Part shown: one piece after another, positions 1 to 10,524 of the stretch
Layout of the letters: the number at the start of each line of letters is the position of its first letter
How positions within the stretch are numbered: position 1 is the first letter of the stretch
Assembly: GCA_937896885.1 (NCBI GenBank)
Contig: CALBNX010000040.1
Coordinates: forward strand, 73,230 to 137,229
From: an uncultured Clostridia bacterium
GTDB taxonomy: Bacteria; Bacillota; Clostridia; Oscillospirales; Acutalibacteraceae
Length of the DNA: 64,000 nt
Direction: 5' to 3'
Translations under genes and position numbers: made by a program
Notes under the pieces: model-generated
Seen by the model: only the letters and a program-made list of their open reading frames with translations
Told to the model about the DNA's origin: nothing
The model's database searches: none

Positions 1-470
1 TAACAACAAGAGAGATTAGAGAAAATGAGATTGATGGTAAAGACTACTATTTTATTTCTCAATCAGCTTTTGAAGATATGGTGAAAAATAATGAAGTTTT
101 AGAATTTGCACAATATGGCAAGAATTTTTACGGAACCCCTAAAGCGCCTATTGATAAATGGCTTAATGAAGGCAAGACAATAATATTAAAAATTGAAGTT
201 CAGGGCGCAAAAAAAATTAAAGAGCTTTATCCAGATGCTGTCGGAATTTTTATTATGCCACCATCAATGGATGAATTAGAAAAAAGACTTCGTTTTAGGG
301 GCACTGAAACTGAAGATGACATTAAGCGTCGTTTAGATATAGCAAAAAGTGAAATAGAAAAAAGTGCAGATTATGATTATTTGGTGGTTAATGATGAAAT
401 TGATTCAGCATCTAATAATGTATTAAATATCGTCAAAGCACTTGATTTTACATACGAAAATAATGATTAA
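1..470 (+). CDS. gmk: Guanylate kinase, 5' end cut by the window
   Basis: Cytoplasmic enzyme that phosphorylates GMP to GDP with ATP. The open frame is already running at base 3 and gives 155 residues. It starts at the TTR of the GMP-binding region and continues through GKDYYF, LEFAQYGKNFYGTP and the lid segment RFRGTETEDDIKRR. The P-loop and roughly the first 35-40 residues lie outside the window. ATGs inside the frame, such as base 78, are internal. The rpoZ gene follows 24 bases later, the usual Firmicute neighbour, so the two are probably co-transcribed. Confidence 0.95.
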   Translation, partial: TTREIRENEIDGKDYYFISQSAFEDMVKNNEVLEFAQYGKNFYGTPKAPIDKWLNEGKTIILKIEVQGAKKIKELYPDAVGIFIMPPSMDELEKRLRFRGTETEDDIKRRLDIAKSEIEKSADYDYLVVNDEIDSASNNVLNIVKALDFTYENND

Positions 471-494
471 TTTTATATAAGTGAGGTAAAAATT

Positions 495-704
495 ATGTTT
501 AATCCAGATTTAAGAGATGTACTTAAAAACAACGTGAGCAGATATTCACTTGTTACAGCAGTTGCAAAAAGAGCAAGAGAAATTGCACTCAGCGCTGAAG
601 AGAATAATGAAATTCTTGACGAAAAACCAGTAAGCTTGGCTCTTGACGAGATTATTGCTGGAAAAGTTGAAATCGTTGAGCCAGAAGAAATTAGAAATAT
701 ATAA
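495..704 (+). CDS. rpoZ: DNA-directed RNA polymerase omega subunit
   Basis: Small subunit that helps assemble and stabilise the beta' subunit of RNA polymerase. The 69 residues match the usual family length and contain the conserved SRYSLVTAVAKRARE helix and the KPVSLALDEI segment. Start ATG 495 is preceded by GTGAGG (about bases 480-485). It lies between gmk and priA as in many Firmicutes, except that no coaBC gene separates it from priA here. Confidence 0.95.
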   Translation: MFNPDLRDVLKNNVSRYSLVTAVAKRAREIALSAEENNEILDEKPVSLALDEIIAGKVEIVEPEEIRNI

Positions 705-740
705 ATTAATTAGAATATTACTAAAAAAGGGGGGCAGATT

Positions 741-3194
741 ATGGGAATAACAACTGTTGCAAAGGTTGCTGTTGAAAATACAGCATACTCTTTTGATATG
801 TTATTCGATTATTCTGTTCCTTCTTCTTTAATTAACGATATTCAAGCGGGAAAGCGAGTTTTGATACCATTCGGCAACACATCAAAAAAACGTGTAGGAA
901 TGGTATTTTCAGTAGTTACTAATCAAGATACAGACAAGAAGCTCAAATCTATTAGTTGCGTTCTTGATGAAGAGCCATTACTTACTCGTGAAATGCTTTT
1001 AACATCAAATTATATTCACGATAAGTGTTTTTGCACTTATTTTGATTCTTGTAGAATGTTTCTGCCATTGGGTATGTCAATGGATGTTAAAGTTTTATAT
1101 GCAAGTAATAATGAATATAAAACTGATACATTGAAAGCTGATGAAATTAAAGTCTTTGAATATTTACAGGAAAAAAATAAATTTGTAAATGCCGATACAA
1201 TAATTAAAGATTGTAAACTGAAAAGAAGCACAAATTTACTTGACGAAATGTCTGAAAAAGGTATTTTGCTAAGAAATGTTGATGCACATCGCCGAACAGG
1301 TGACGCCACCCTTAAAATGGTGCGACTTTGTATTGATACTGAAAATGATGCAGATACTGTTTCAAAACTTACAAAAAAACAACAGGAAATTGTAAAAGTG
1401 TTATCTGATGTTGGCACGGCTTCTATTCGTGAAATTTGTTATTTTACAGGTTATACCGCTGCAATTATATCAGCCCTTAAAAATAAGGGTATTGTTGAAG
1501 TTTATATTGATGAAATATATAGAAATCCTTACTCTGTTGACATTCAAGTTAAAAAAGATATTATTTTATCTGATGAGCAGCAAAAAGCATTTATTGGATT
1601 GTCAAAATTGCTTGATAGTGATAAGCCTGAAGCGGCACTATTATATGGTGTTACAGGTAGTGGTAAAACACAGGTATATTTAAAACTTATTGATAAAGCA
1701 CTTGAATCAGCAAAAGGTATTATAGTGATGATACCTGAAATTTCTTTGACTCCACAGCTTTTATCAGTTTTTCATGAAAGATATGGCGATAAAGTAGCTG
1801 TTTTTCATAGCGCGCTTTCAATGGGTGAAAGATTAGACGAATGGAAACGTATTAAGCGTGGTGAAGCTCAAATTGCAGTTGGTACTCGTTCGGCTGTTTT
1901 TGCACCGTTTGATGAGATTGGTTTAATTATCATTGATGAAGAACAAGAACATACCTATAAATCAGAAATGACACCCCGTTTTCACGCAAGAGATGTGGCT
2001 GGTTTTAGAATCTCAAAAAACAATGGTTTGTTACTTCTCGCATCTGCAACACCATCTATAGATTCATTTACAAAATCTCAGAATGGAGCTTATTCATATT
2101 TTGAATTAAACGAGAGATATGGTAATGCAGTACTTCCTGATGTTGAAATAATTGATACCACTTATCAAAGTGATATGGTGTTAGAAAGTATCAGTAAGCG
2201 TTTAGCAGACGAGTTACAAGAAAATTACAATAATGGCAAACAGTCAATACTGTTATTAAATAGACGCGGATATAATACTTATGCTTCTTGCACAGAATGT
2301 GGTACTGTTATGTCTTGTCCGAATTGTAGTATTTCACTGACATATCACATTAAAAATGGACGATTAATGTGCCACTATTGTGGATACTCCGCACCATTTA
2401 CGAAAAAGTGTTCAAATTGTGATGCAGATGCTATGAAATTTACAGGGACTGGAACACAAAAATTAGAAGAAGAATTAAAATTGATTGTGCCTGATGCAAG
2501 AGTTTTGAGAATGGACACTGATACAACATCATCACGATATTCCTATGATGAAAAGTTTGGCAAATTTGGAAAAGGTGAGTATGACATTCTCGTTGGCACA
2601 CAGATGGTTGCAAAAGGGCTTAATTTTCCCAATGTAACTCTTGTTGGTGTTTTAAACATTGACCAGATGCTTTTTAATGACGATTTTAAAAGTGGTGAGA
2701 TGGCTTTTGATTTAATCACTCAGGTCGTTGGTAGAAGTGGTCGTGGCGATTTTCCTGGTAAAGCATTCATTCAGACGTCTTTTCCGGATAGCGAAATTGT
2801 AACGCTTGCAAAAGAACAAGATTATAAGTCATTCTATAATCTTGAACTACCAATTAGAAAAGAAATGACATATCCACCTTTCTGTGATTTATGTGTAATT
2901 GGTTTTTCATGTGATAAAGAAAGTAAAGTTTTTTTTGCCGCTAATGAGTTTTTAAATGAGTTAAAACAAGTGAATACAAATGAATTCAGTGATGTTAAAA
3001 TCATTGTCTTAGGACCCGTTACACCAAGAGTTGCAAAAATTGGTGGTAAGTTTAGAATAAGAATTATTATAAAATGTAGAGATAGCAAAAGACTGCGCGA
3101 AATGATAGGTAATCTTTTAAAGTCTTTTGAAAAAAATACAAAAAATAAGGATGTAAGTATTTTTGCAGAACTTAATCCTGAAAATGTGATGTGA
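741..3194 (+). CDS. priA: Primosomal protein N' (replication restart helicase PriA)
   Basis: Superfamily 2 3'-to-5' helicase that recognises stalled forks and reloads the replisome. In 817 residues I see an N-terminal DNA-binding region (about 1-110), Walker A GVTGSGKT near 303-310, a DEEQ box ([13 protein letters not shown]) near 400, and a zinc-binding insert with CTECG, CPNC, CHYCGY and CSNC pairs at about 517-570. Late helicase motifs include [23 protein letters not shown] and [10 protein letters not shown] purine-rich Shine-Dalgarno (AAGGGGGG) precedes ATG 741. The gene ends seven bases before def, so it probably belongs to the same operon. Confidence 0.97.
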   Translation: MGITTVAKVAVENTAYSFDMLFDYSVPSSLINDIQAGKRVLIPFGNTSKKRVGMVFSVVTNQDTDKKLKSISCVLDEEPLLTREMLLTSNYIHDKCFCTYFDSCRMFLPLGMSMDVKVLYASNNEYKTDTLKADEIKVFEYLQEKNKFVNADTIIKDCKLKRSTNLLDEMSEKGILLRNVDAHRRTGDATLKMVRLCIDTENDADTVSKLTKKQQEIVKVLSDVGTASIREICYFTGYTAAIISALKNKGIVEVYIDEIYRNPYSVDIQVKKDIILSDEQQKAFIGLSKLLDSDKPEAALLYGVTGSGKTQVYLKLIDKALESAKGIIVMIPEISLTPQLLSVFHERYGDKVAVFHSALSMGERLDEWKRIKRGEAQIAVGTRSAVFAPFDEIGLIIIDEEQEHTYKSEMTPRFHARDVAGFRISKNNGLLLLASATPSIDSFTKSQNGAYSYFELNERYGNAVLPDVEIIDTTYQSDMVLESISKRLADELQENYNNGKQSILLLNRRGYNTYASCTECGTVMSCPNCSISLTYHIKNGRLMCHYCGYSAPFTKKCSNCDADAMKFTGTGTQKLEEELKLIVPDARVLRMDTDTTSSRYSYDEKFGKFGKGEYDILVGTQMVAKGLNFPNVTLVGVLNIDQMLFNDDFKSGEMAFDLITQVVGRSGRGDFPGKAFIQTSFPDSEIVTLAKEQDYKSFYNLELPIRKEMTYPPFCDLCVIGFSCDKESKVFFAANEFLNELKQVNTNEFSDVKIIVLGPVTPRVAKIGGKFRIRIIIKCRDSKRLREMIGNLLKSFEKNTKNKDVSIFAELNPENVM

Positions 3195-3201
3195 GGTTAA
3201 A

Positions 3202-3678
3202 ATGGCAATTAGAAATATTAGAACCGAAGAAGATGCAATTTTAAGAAAAAAGAGCAGAAAAGTTGAAGTTATCGATGACAGAATTATTCAATTATTAGAT
3301 GATATGGCTGATACTATGTATGATGCTGATGGCGTAGGCTTGGCTGCTGTACAGGTTGGTGTTTTACGCCGAGTAGTTATTGTTGATGTGGGTGATGGTT
3401 TGTTAGAACTTATTAACCCTGAAATTATTGAAGAGGATGGCATTCAATGTGATGTTGAAGGTTGTCTCTCTTTGCCAGGTAAACAGTCATATACCATGCG
3501 TCCTAAAACAGTAAAAGTAAAAGCACAAAACCGTGATGGTAATTGGTGTGTTTATAAAGGTACAGATTTGAAAGCAAAGGCATTTTGCCATGAAATTGAC
3601 CATCTTGATGGCATTCTCTATATTGACCACAACGCAACAAAAGAAGAAATTGAACAATACGCAGAAAAGGAAGAATAA
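3202..3678 (+). CDS. def: Peptide deformylase
   Basis: Metalloenzyme that removes the N-formyl group from nascent proteins at the ribosome. The three signature motifs are present in order: [10 protein letters not shown] (motif 1, canonical GxGxAAxQ), EGCLSLPG (motif 2, metal-ligand Cys) and HEIDHLDG (motif 3, HExxH with catalytic Glu). At 158 residues it has normal length for a bacterial deformylase. ATG 3202 has a GAGG Shine-Dalgarno just upstream. It is immediately followed by fmt, the enzyme that adds the formyl group, a widely conserved pairing. Confidence 0.97.
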   Translation: MAIRNIRTEEDAILRKKSRKVEVIDDRIIQLLDDMADTMYDADGVGLAAVQVGVLRRVVIVDVGDGLLELINPEIIEEDGIQCDVEGCLSLPGKQSYTMRPKTVKVKAQNRDGNWCVYKGTDLKAKAFCHEIDHLDGILYIDHNATKEEIEQYAEKEE

Positions 3679-3681
3679 TCA

Positions 3682-4614
3682 ATGAGAATTATCTTTATGG
3701 GAACACCTGATTTTTCTGTTCCTTGTTTAGAAGCTTTAATTAACAGTGAATATGAAGTTGTTGGTGTTTTTACTCAACCTGATAAGCCAAAAGGTAGAGG
3801 ATATGAGTTAACTCCACCACCTGTAAAGGTTTGTGCTCTTGAAAACAACATTCCGGTTTTTCAACCAAAATCAATGCGTGATGGTGAAGCGCTTAAAATG
3901 ATTAATTCATTAAATGCAGATTTGATTATTGTTGTAGCTTTCGGTAAAATTCTTCCGAGAGAAATACTTGAAAGTGTAAAACATGGTTGTATTAACATTC
4001 ATGCTTCTCTTTTACCAAAACTTCGTGGTGCCGCACCTATTCAATGGAGCATTTTAAATGGTGATAGCGAGACAGGCGTAACATCAATGCAAATGGATGT
4101 TGGTCTTGATACTGGCGATATGCTCATAAGAGAATCAATAAAAATTGACGATGAAATGAATGCTGGTGAACTTTTCGACAAATTGTCAGAGTTAGGTGCA
4201 AAAGTATTGCTTGACACAATAAAATGTATTGAAAATGGTACATTGAAACCTAAAAAACAAGATGATTCACAGTCGACTTACGCATCAATTCTTACAAAAG
4301 AGCTTTGTCCTATAGATTTTATGAAATCTGCAAGAGAAGTTCACAACCACATTCGTGGTTTGTCACCATGGCCTGTGGCTACGACAAAAATAAACGGAAA
4401 ACTTTTAAAAATTCATAAATCCAAAATTTTGAATGAAGAATTTTCGGGTGTTTCAGGCGAAATTGTAGATAATAAGAACAGACTTGTTGTGTTGTGTGGT
4501 GATAATAATTGCATTGAGATTCTTGAACTTCAGGCTGAAGGTAAAAAAAGAACGGATTCGGCTAGTTATCTTCGAGGCAACAAGATTGAGTTAGGAACAG
4601 TTTTAGGAGACTGA
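3682..4614 (+). CDS. fmt: Methionyl-tRNA formyltransferase
   Basis: Transfers a formyl group from 10-formyltetrahydrofolate to initiator Met-tRNA. The 310 residues show the formyltransferase N-terminal domain MGTPDFSVPCLEAL, and the active-site stretch HASLLPKLRGAAPIQW with Asn-His-Asp type residues (NIHAS; GLDTGDML). A C-terminal tRNA-binding domain follows, from HNHIRGLSPWP onward. The gene starts three bases after def stops, consistent with translational coupling, and yugP follows within five bases. Confidence 0.97.
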   Translation: MRIIFMGTPDFSVPCLEALINSEYEVVGVFTQPDKPKGRGYELTPPPVKVCALENNIPVFQPKSMRDGEALKMINSLNADLIIVVAFGKILPREILESVKHGCINIHASLLPKLRGAAPIQWSILNGDSETGVTSMQMDVGLDTGDMLIRESIKIDDEMNAGELFDKLSELGAKVLLDTIKCIENGTLKPKKQDDSQSTYASILTKELCPIDFMKSAREVHNHIRGLSPWPVATTKINGKLLKIHKSKILNEEFSGVSGEIVDNKNRLVVLCGDNNCIEILELQAEGKKRTDSASYLRGNKIELGTVLGD

Positions 4615-4618
4615 TTTT

Positions 4619-5323
4619 ATGAATTATTTTTCATATTACTATTTATCTAATTACAGTTATATAATTTTCGTCTTACCTTTTGTGATTTTGTCACTCATAG
4701 CATCTGCTAGAGTAAACTCTTCCTTTAAAAAATATTCTTCTGTATTTTCTCAAAGAGGTTTAACAGGTTCGCAGGCAGCGTTTGAAATTTTAAGATATTA
4801 TGGCATAACTGATGTGAAAATTGAGCGCGTTTCTGGAAATCTTACCGACCACTTTGACCCTAAATCAAATGTAATAAGGTTATCAGAAAGGGTGTATGAT
4901 TCAAGTTCTGTTGCAGCTATTGGTGTTGCGTGTCATGAAGCTGGGCACGCTGCTCAGTACGCACAGAGCTATGTACCAATTAAGATAAGAAATTTTATAT
5001 TTCCTGTTGCTTCCCTAGGTTCAAAATTAGGTTTCCCGTTAGCGATTTTAGGGTTCTTTTTAGGCTTTGAACCATTAGCACTTGCAGGCGTTGTTTTCTT
5101 TGGATTTGCTGTTTTCTTTCAGTTTGCTACATTACCAGTAGAGTTTAATGCAAGCAGACGGGCACTTGCAGTTATTGATGAAACTGGAATTCTAGATGTG
5201 GACGAAAGAATAGGAGCAAAGAAAGTTTTAACAGCCGCTGCAATGACTTATGTTGCTGCTCTCGCTGTAAGTCTTGGTAACTTAATTAGATTGATTTTTA
5301 TTGTTAATAGACGTAGAAAATAA
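4619..5323 (+). CDS. yugP: Membrane zinc metallopeptidase, YugP family
   Basis: Integral membrane protein of the neutral zinc metallopeptidase 2 (YugP) family. The physiological substrate is unknown. Over 234 residues there is one N-terminal membrane segment (FVLPFVILSLIASA), the zinc motif HEAGH at about residues 104-108 within ACHEAGHAAQYAQ, then three or more hydrophobic helices. A downstream FNASRRA stretch carries the family's third metal ligand region. TTAGGAG precedes ATG 4619. It sits between fmt and rsmB, a common place for this family in Clostridia. Confidence 0.9.
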   Translation: MNYFSYYYLSNYSYIIFVLPFVILSLIASARVNSSFKKYSSVFSQRGLTGSQAAFEILRYYGITDVKIERVSGNLTDHFDPKSNVIRLSERVYDSSSVAAIGVACHEAGHAAQYAQSYVPIKIRNFIFPVASLGSKLGFPLAILGFFLGFEPLALAGVVFFGFAVFFQFATLPVEFNASRRALAVIDETGILDVDERIGAKKVLTAAAMTYVAALAVSLGNLIRLIFIVNRRRK

Positions 5324-5325
5324 TT

Positions 5326-6600
5326 ATGGATGACAGATTTTTAGCTTATAAAATTTTATTAAAAATAGAACGAGATAAAGCATATTCAAATATAGCAGTT
5401 GATGCAGTACTTAAAAACAACGATGTTGTTTCAGCCCCTTTTGTGTGTCAACTTGTATATGGTGTAATTGAGAGAAAAATTACACTTGATTACATATTAT
5501 CTCAGTTTTTAACTCAACCATTAAAAAAACTTAATCCACAAGTTTTAACTATTCTTAGAATGGGTGTCTATCAGATTAAATTTTTGGATAAGGTTCCTGA
5601 TTCTGCTGCTGTAAATGAGAGTGTAAAACTTGTAAAAAAAATTAAATGTGCATTTGCTTCTGGATTAGTTAATTCTGTGCTCAGAAAAATTTCAACTAAT
5701 GAGATTAAATATCCTGAAACTGATAATATAATATTTGATTTAAGCATTAAATATTCTTGTCCAAAAGAACTAGTAAAGCACTATGTTGATGACTACGGCA
5801 TTGAAAACACAGAAGAATTTCTTAAAGATTCTATAGGTAACGCACCAATTGTTTTGAGAGTAAATACTTTAAAAACTACTGCAGATGCCCTTATTAAACT
5901 TTTATCAAGTGAAAATATTACCGCCACAAAATGTGATGATATAGAAAATGCATTAGTTCTTACTGATGGTGGTGCAGTGTTTAAAACTAAAGCGTATCGC
6001 GATGGTCTTTTTCATGTTCAGGATAAAGCATCGCAAATTTGTGTTTTCAAACTTGACCCAAAACCCAACGAAGTAGTTTTTGATATGTGTGCTTCTCCTG
6101 GTGGTAAATCATTTACCATTGCAGAAAAAATGAAAAATATAGGTGAACTTTATTCGTTTGACCTTTATGAACATAGGGTTAAGTTAATTTCTGACGGAGC
6201 GCAAAGACTTGGCATAAATATTATTAATGCCAATGTAGGTGATGCCTCACAGTTTAACGATGCACTTCCAAAAGCTGATAAGATACTTTGCGATGTGCCT
6301 TGTAGTGGTTTGGGTGTTATACGCAGAAAACCTGAAATACGTTATAAGGATTTGGACTTTGTTGACAATTTATGTGAATTGCAGTACAATATTTTAAGTT
6401 GTTCAGCAAAGTATCTTAAGCAAAATGGCGTTTTAGTTTATTCAACTTGCTCACTTAATAAGAAAGAGAATGAAGATGTTTGTGATAAATTTTTAGCTGA
6501 AAATAATGATTTTCAAAAAGTTGAAGATTATATTACATTATGGCCACATAAAAACGCTACAGATGGCTTTTTCATAGCTAAATTTAAAAAGGTTAATTAA
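5326..6600 (+). CDS. rsmB: 16S rRNA m5C967 methyltransferase RsmB
   Basis: SAM-dependent enzyme that methylates C5 of a cytosine in 16S rRNA. In 424 residues, an N-terminal NusB-like helical domain (about 1-140) is followed by the methyltransferase domain. That domain shows the SAM motif FDMCASPGGKSFTIAE, the motif IV cysteine in CDVPCSGLGVIRRKPEIR, and the catalytic motif VYSTCSLNKKEN. There is no clear Shine-Dalgarno: the start lies two bases after yugP ends, so coupling to upstream translation is likely. The next gene is another rRNA-modifying enzyme, rlmN. Confidence 0.95.
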   Translation: MDDRFLAYKILLKIERDKAYSNIAVDAVLKNNDVVSAPFVCQLVYGVIERKITLDYILSQFLTQPLKKLNPQVLTILRMGVYQIKFLDKVPDSAAVNESVKLVKKIKCAFASGLVNSVLRKISTNEIKYPETDNIIFDLSIKYSCPKELVKHYVDDYGIENTEEFLKDSIGNAPIVLRVNTLKTTADALIKLLSSENITATKCDDIENALVLTDGGAVFKTKAYRDGLFHVQDKASQICVFKLDPKPNEVVFDMCASPGGKSFTIAEKMKNIGELYSFDLYEHRVKLISDGAQRLGINIINANVGDASQFNDALPKADKILCDVPCSGLGVIRRKPEIRYKDLDFVDNLCELQYNILSCSAKYLKQNGVLVYSTCSLNKKENEDVCDKFLAENNDFQKVEDYITLWPHKNATDGFFIAKFKKVN

Positions 6601-6602
6601 CT

Positions 6603-7634
6603 ATGCAAAAAAATATACGTTCAATGACTCTTGAAGAAATAACTTATGATTTTGATGAGTTAAAACTACCAAAATTCAGAGCAAAGCAAGTTTATTCTTG
6701 GGTACAAGAAAAATGTGTTGAATCTTTTGATGAAATGACTAATTTATCAAAAGATATGCGTGAAAAACTTGCAGAGAGTTATTCTTTTTATAATTGCAAA
6801 ATTAATACAAAGCTTGTATCAAAAATTGATGATACTGTTAAATATTTATTTGAATTATATGATGGAGAATATGTTGAAAGCGTTGTAATGAAATACAAAT
6901 ATGGATATTCAATTTGTATTTCGACACAAGTTGGTTGCAAAATGGGATGTACATTTTGTGCTTCTGCGATTGGTGGGTTTGTCAGAAATCTCGAGGCAGG
7001 GGAAATGCTTTCAGAAATATTTGCAGCGCAGAATGATTTGAATATTAAAATAAATCATTTGGTTTTGATGGGAACTGGCGAACCACTTGATAATTATGAT
7101 AATGTTATGAGAATGCTCGAATTATTGACTGATGAAAAAGGTCAAAATATGAGTATGAGGCATATTTCACTTTCTACTTGTGGAATTGTACCTAAGATTT
7201 ATGATTTAGCTGATAAAAGGTTAGGATTAACATTATCTGTATCGCTTCACGCACCTAATAATACTATTCGTAGTTCTTCAATGCCAATTAATCATAAATA
7301 TGATATTGAAGAACTCTTAAAAGCGTGTAAATATTATGCCCAGACAACTAATCGTAGAATATCCTTCGAATATGCTATGATTAGAGGGGTTAATGATAGT
7401 GATGATTGTGCATTTGAATTAGCAAACAGACTCAAAGGCGTTTTGTGTCATGTTAATTTAATTCCCGTTAATAATGTAAGAGAAACAAATTTTGTTAAAA
7501 GTTCTGTCGAAAGACAGAAAAGATTTATAGATATATTAGCTTCTCGTGGAATTACTGCAACGGTAAGAAGAACACTTGGTAGTGATATTAATGCTTCTTG
7601 CGGTCAATTGAGGGCATCAACAAGAAAAAAGTAG
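6603..7634 (+). CDS. rlmN: Dual-specificity 23S rRNA/tRNA m2A methyltransferase RlmN
   Basis: Radical-SAM enzyme that installs 2-methyladenosine in 23S rRNA and some tRNAs. The 343 residues contain the cluster motif CKMGCTFCAS (CxxxCxxC), MGTGEPLDNYDNV, the SLHAPNN segment and the C-terminal catalytic cysteine in GSDINASCGQLR. The length is typical. It starts two bases after rsmB with no obvious Shine-Dalgarno, and its end overlaps nothing once the next gene's TTG start is used. It is part of the same long housekeeping transcript. Confidence 0.97.
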   Translation: MQKNIRSMTLEEITYDFDELKLPKFRAKQVYSWVQEKCVESFDEMTNLSKDMREKLAESYSFYNCKINTKLVSKIDDTVKYLFELYDGEYVESVVMKYKYGYSICISTQVGCKMGCTFCASAIGGFVRNLEAGEMLSEIFAAQNDLNIKINHLVLMGTGEPLDNYDNVMRMLELLTDEKGQNMSMRHISLSTCGIVPKIYDLADKRLGLTLSVSLHAPNNTIRSSSMPINHKYDIEELLKACKYYAQTTNRRISFEYAMIRGVNDSDDCAFELANRLKGVLCHVNLIPVNNVRETNFVKSSVERQKRFIDILASRGITATVRRTLGSDINASCGQLRASTRKK

Positions 7635-7642
7635 GTGACTTT

Positions 7643-8371
7643 TTGAGAATTGTAGCAAAAACTGATATTGGTTTAAAACGTGTATGTAATGAAGACTCAT
7701 ATGCAGCTGGTGAATTACCAGGCTCAGTAGCATGGGCCGTTGTCTGTGATGGTATGGGTGGTGCAACTGGTGGCAATATTGCTAGTTCAACCGCGGTTAA
7801 ACTGATTTCAGAACGAATTTCTTCTGGATACCATAAAGGTATGACTACTAATTCAATACGAAATATTTTAATTTCAGCAATAACTGCTGCAAACATTAGT
7901 GTATTTGATGCAAGTCGTGAAAATCCAGAGTTAACTGGTATGGGCACAACTGTAGTCGCTGCGATTTTGGTTGACGGTGTTGCTTGTATTGCTCACGCGG
8001 GTGATTCACGAGCATATATATTATCAAAATCTGGTTTGAGACAGCTAACTAAAGACCATTCATTTGTTCAAGAAATGGTTGATAATGGAAGTCTTACTGA
8101 AGATGAAGCAAAAATAGACCCAAGAAAAAATATTATAACACGCGCCTTAGGTGTGGATGAAGATATAAGAATTGATTTTTGCGAAGAATTTTTAGATGAA
8201 GATGATGTGCTTTTGATATGTACAGATGGTCTTACAAACTATGTCACCGAGTCAGAAATTTGTGACATAACAAGTGAAAATAATTATTATGAATATGCTG
8301 AAAAACTTGTTAATCGCGCAAACAGTAATGGTGGCGGCGACAATATAACTGTTGTAACCTTGTCTTATTAA
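7643..8371 (+). CDS. prpC: PP2C-type Ser/Thr protein phosphatase (Stp/PrpC)
   Basis: Manganese-dependent phosphatase that reverses the partner kinase encoded next to it. I place the start at TTG 7643, giving 242 residues, because AGGTGA (7632-7637) is correctly spaced. The in-frame ATG at 7598 would overlap rlmN and has no such site. The motifs are TDIGLKRVCNEDS, VVCDGMGGATGG, AHAGDSRAYI, CTDGLTNYV and GGGDNITVV, which carry the metal-binding aspartates. It is 19 bases upstream of prkC, the conserved phosphatase-kinase pair that controls cell-wall and germination processes in Firmicutes. Confidence 0.95.
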   Translation: MRIVAKTDIGLKRVCNEDSYAAGELPGSVAWAVVCDGMGGATGGNIASSTAVKLISERISSGYHKGMTTNSIRNILISAITAANISVFDASRENPELTGMGTTVVAAILVDGVACIAHAGDSRAYILSKSGLRQLTKDHSFVQEMVDNGSLTEDEAKIDPRKNIITRALGVDEDIRIDFCEEFLDEDDVLLICTDGLTNYVTESEICDITSENNYYEYAEKLVNRANSNGGGDNITVVTLSY

Positions 8372-8390
8372 GTTGGAAGGAGTATTAGTT

Positions 8391-10523
8391 ATGGATAACT
8401 TCTGTGGAAAACGCCTTGACGGCAGATATGAAATAAGAGAAATTATTGGTGTAGGTGGAATGGCTGTTGTTTATAAAGCCTATGACAATATTGATGATAG
8501 AATCGTTGCAATTAAAATTTTAAAAGACGAATATCTTTCAAATGAAGAATTCAAGCGCAGATTCAAGAATGAATCAAAAGCTATTGCTGTGCTTTCACAT
8601 CCTAATATTGTACGTGTTTATAATGTTAGCTTTGGTGACCGTTTGCAATACATTGTTATGGAATATGTTGATGGAATAACATTAAAAGAATATATTGAAC
8701 AGCAAGGTGTTATTAACTGGAAAGAAGCAGTTCATTTTACAGGACAAATTCTTGCAGCGCTTCAGCATGCCCATGACAAAGGCATAGTTCATCAAGATAT
8801 TAAACCGCAGAATATTATGTTATTGCAGGATGGCACCATCAAAGTTACTGACTTTGGTATTGCAAGATTTAGCAGAATGGATTCAAATACAACTTCTGAA
8901 AATGCTATCGGCTCAGTACATTATATCAGTCCTGAGCAGGCTCGTGGTGAAATGACAGATGACAAAGCAGATATTTATTCTGTTGGTGTTGTTATGTATG
9001 AAATGCTTACTGGTACACTGCCATTTCAATCAGATAATGCAGTTTCTGTTGCATTAATGCAGTTGCAACAAGACCCTAAAAAACCAAGAGATATTGTTCC
9101 AACCTTACCATTAGGTCTTGAACAGATTACTATCAGAGCAATGCAGAAGAATCCAAATGAAAGATACCGTTCTTCAGCAGAAATGCTTATGGATATCAAT
9201 GAATTCAAGAGAAATCCATCGATTAAATTTAATTATTCGTATTTTGTTGACCAAGAGCCTACAAAATATGTTCGCGGTGGTTCACAGATAAGAAATCAGT
9301 TAAATTCTAATGAAAATGTTGAAGAAGATAAAAAAACAATTAATAAAACAACTGCAATAATGTTAGGTGCTATTGCGGGTATTGTTGTTCTTGTTCTTGT
9401 TATTGCGGGCATTTTGGGAATAATCAATAATCGTAAAATTGAGGTTCCAAACTTTGTAAATTTGAACTATTATACTCAAGTTGAAAATAACCCTGATTAT
9501 GCTGACTTTGAGTTTGAGTTTAAATATGATGAAACATCTACACTTGAAGAAGGAACAGTTTTGGAGCAAAATCCTGAAGCAAGTGAAAAAATCAAAAAAG
9601 GCTCAAAAATTACTTTGACCATTGCACAAAAAGATGGAGTTGTAATTGACGCTTCTGTTATCGGAATGACAGAAAGTGATGCTAAAAATTATTTCATTTC
9701 TCGTGGTGTAATGGCTACAATTATTCCTGAGTTTTCTGAAACAGTTCAACCAGGATTAGTTATTAGAACCGACCCACAAGTTGGCAATTCTGTAAAAGTT
9801 GGTGGTCAGGTAACAGTTTATATTGCTACAGATAAGCAAGAATCTGTTAAAGTTCCTCAACTCGAAGGTTGCAGTAAAGAAGTTGCTGAACAACTCTTGA
9901 AGGCTGCTGACCTTGAAGTTGGTACAGTTACAGAAGTTGACAGTGCTCTTGAAAAAGGAATGGTTGTAACTCAAAGTATTGCAAAAGATACTGAAGTACC
10001 ACTTGGAACAAAGATTGATTTTACAATCAGTAATGGTATTCCTAGCGAATCTTCAGTTGATATTGTTGTAACTTTGCCATCAACAAAGAAGACAGGTACA
10101 TTGAAGATTTACCTTAATAGTGAGTTGTATTATACATCAGGTGAGTTATATCTTGATGGTGCAAATAAGACTTATACAATCAAGGGTAAAGGCGCAGACA
10201 ACTCTTATCGTGTAATTATTGATGATACTGTGATTCAAGAAGGTAAAATCGACTTTACAAAAGTTCCTGGTGTTATTACTGAAATTAAGAACAACGATGG
10301 TGCACAGTTGTTGACAAATGTTGTTGGTGAAACAAAAGATTCAGCCATTTCAAAACTCAATGCTGCAGGCTTTAAGAATATCAAATTCGTCGAAGTTGAA
10401 GATGCAACTCCAGCTGGCACAGTTATTTCACAAACACCATCAGGTGATGGTAGTACAAAATACCCTGTAAGTCAGGAAATTGTTTTGACAGTCAGTCTTG
10501 GAACCGATATGGCGGCAGATTGA
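8391..10523 (+). CDS. prkC: PASTA-domain Ser/Thr protein kinase (PrkC/Stk1)
   Basis: Membrane receptor kinase that senses muropeptides or lipid II. Start ATG 8391 follows GGAAGGAG. The 710 residues comprise a cytosolic kinase domain (about 8-270) with glycine loop GVGGMAVVYKA, VAIKIL lysine, HQDIKPQN catalytic loop and DFGIARF. A single membrane helix at about 321-343 (ending LVLVIAGILGII) is followed by three extracellular PASTA repeats (about 349-413, 414-482, 484-550). Next come a beta-rich spacer (about 551-640) and a fourth PASTA repeat (about 641-706). The catalytic loop reads HQD rather than HRD, a non-RD arrangement. Confidence 0.96.
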   Translation: MDNFCGKRLDGRYEIREIIGVGGMAVVYKAYDNIDDRIVAIKILKDEYLSNEEFKRRFKNESKAIAVLSHPNIVRVYNVSFGDRLQYIVMEYVDGITLKEYIEQQGVINWKEAVHFTGQILAALQHAHDKGIVHQDIKPQNIMLLQDGTIKVTDFGIARFSRMDSNTTSENAIGSVHYISPEQARGEMTDDKADIYSVGVVMYEMLTGTLPFQSDNAVSVALMQLQQDPKKPRDIVPTLPLGLEQITIRAMQKNPNERYRSSAEMLMDINEFKRNPSIKFNYSYFVDQEPTKYVRGGSQIRNQLNSNENVEEDKKTINKTTAIMLGAIAGIVVLVLVIAGILGIINNRKIEVPNFVNLNYYTQVENNPDYADFEFEFKYDETSTLEEGTVLEQNPEASEKIKKGSKITLTIAQKDGVVIDASVIGMTESDAKNYFISRGVMATIIPEFSETVQPGLVIRTDPQVGNSVKVGGQVTVYIATDKQESVKVPQLEGCSKEVAEQLLKAADLEVGTVTEVDSALEKGMVVTQSIAKDTEVPLGTKIDFTISNGIPSESSVDIVVTLPSTKKTGTLKIYLNSELYYTSGELYLDGANKTYTIKGKGADNSYRVIIDDTVIQEGKIDFTKVPGVITEIKNNDGAQLLTNVVGETKDSAISKLNAAGFKNIKFVEVEDATPAGTVISQTPSGDGSTKYPVSQEIVLTVSLGTDMAAD

Positions 10524-10524
10524 T

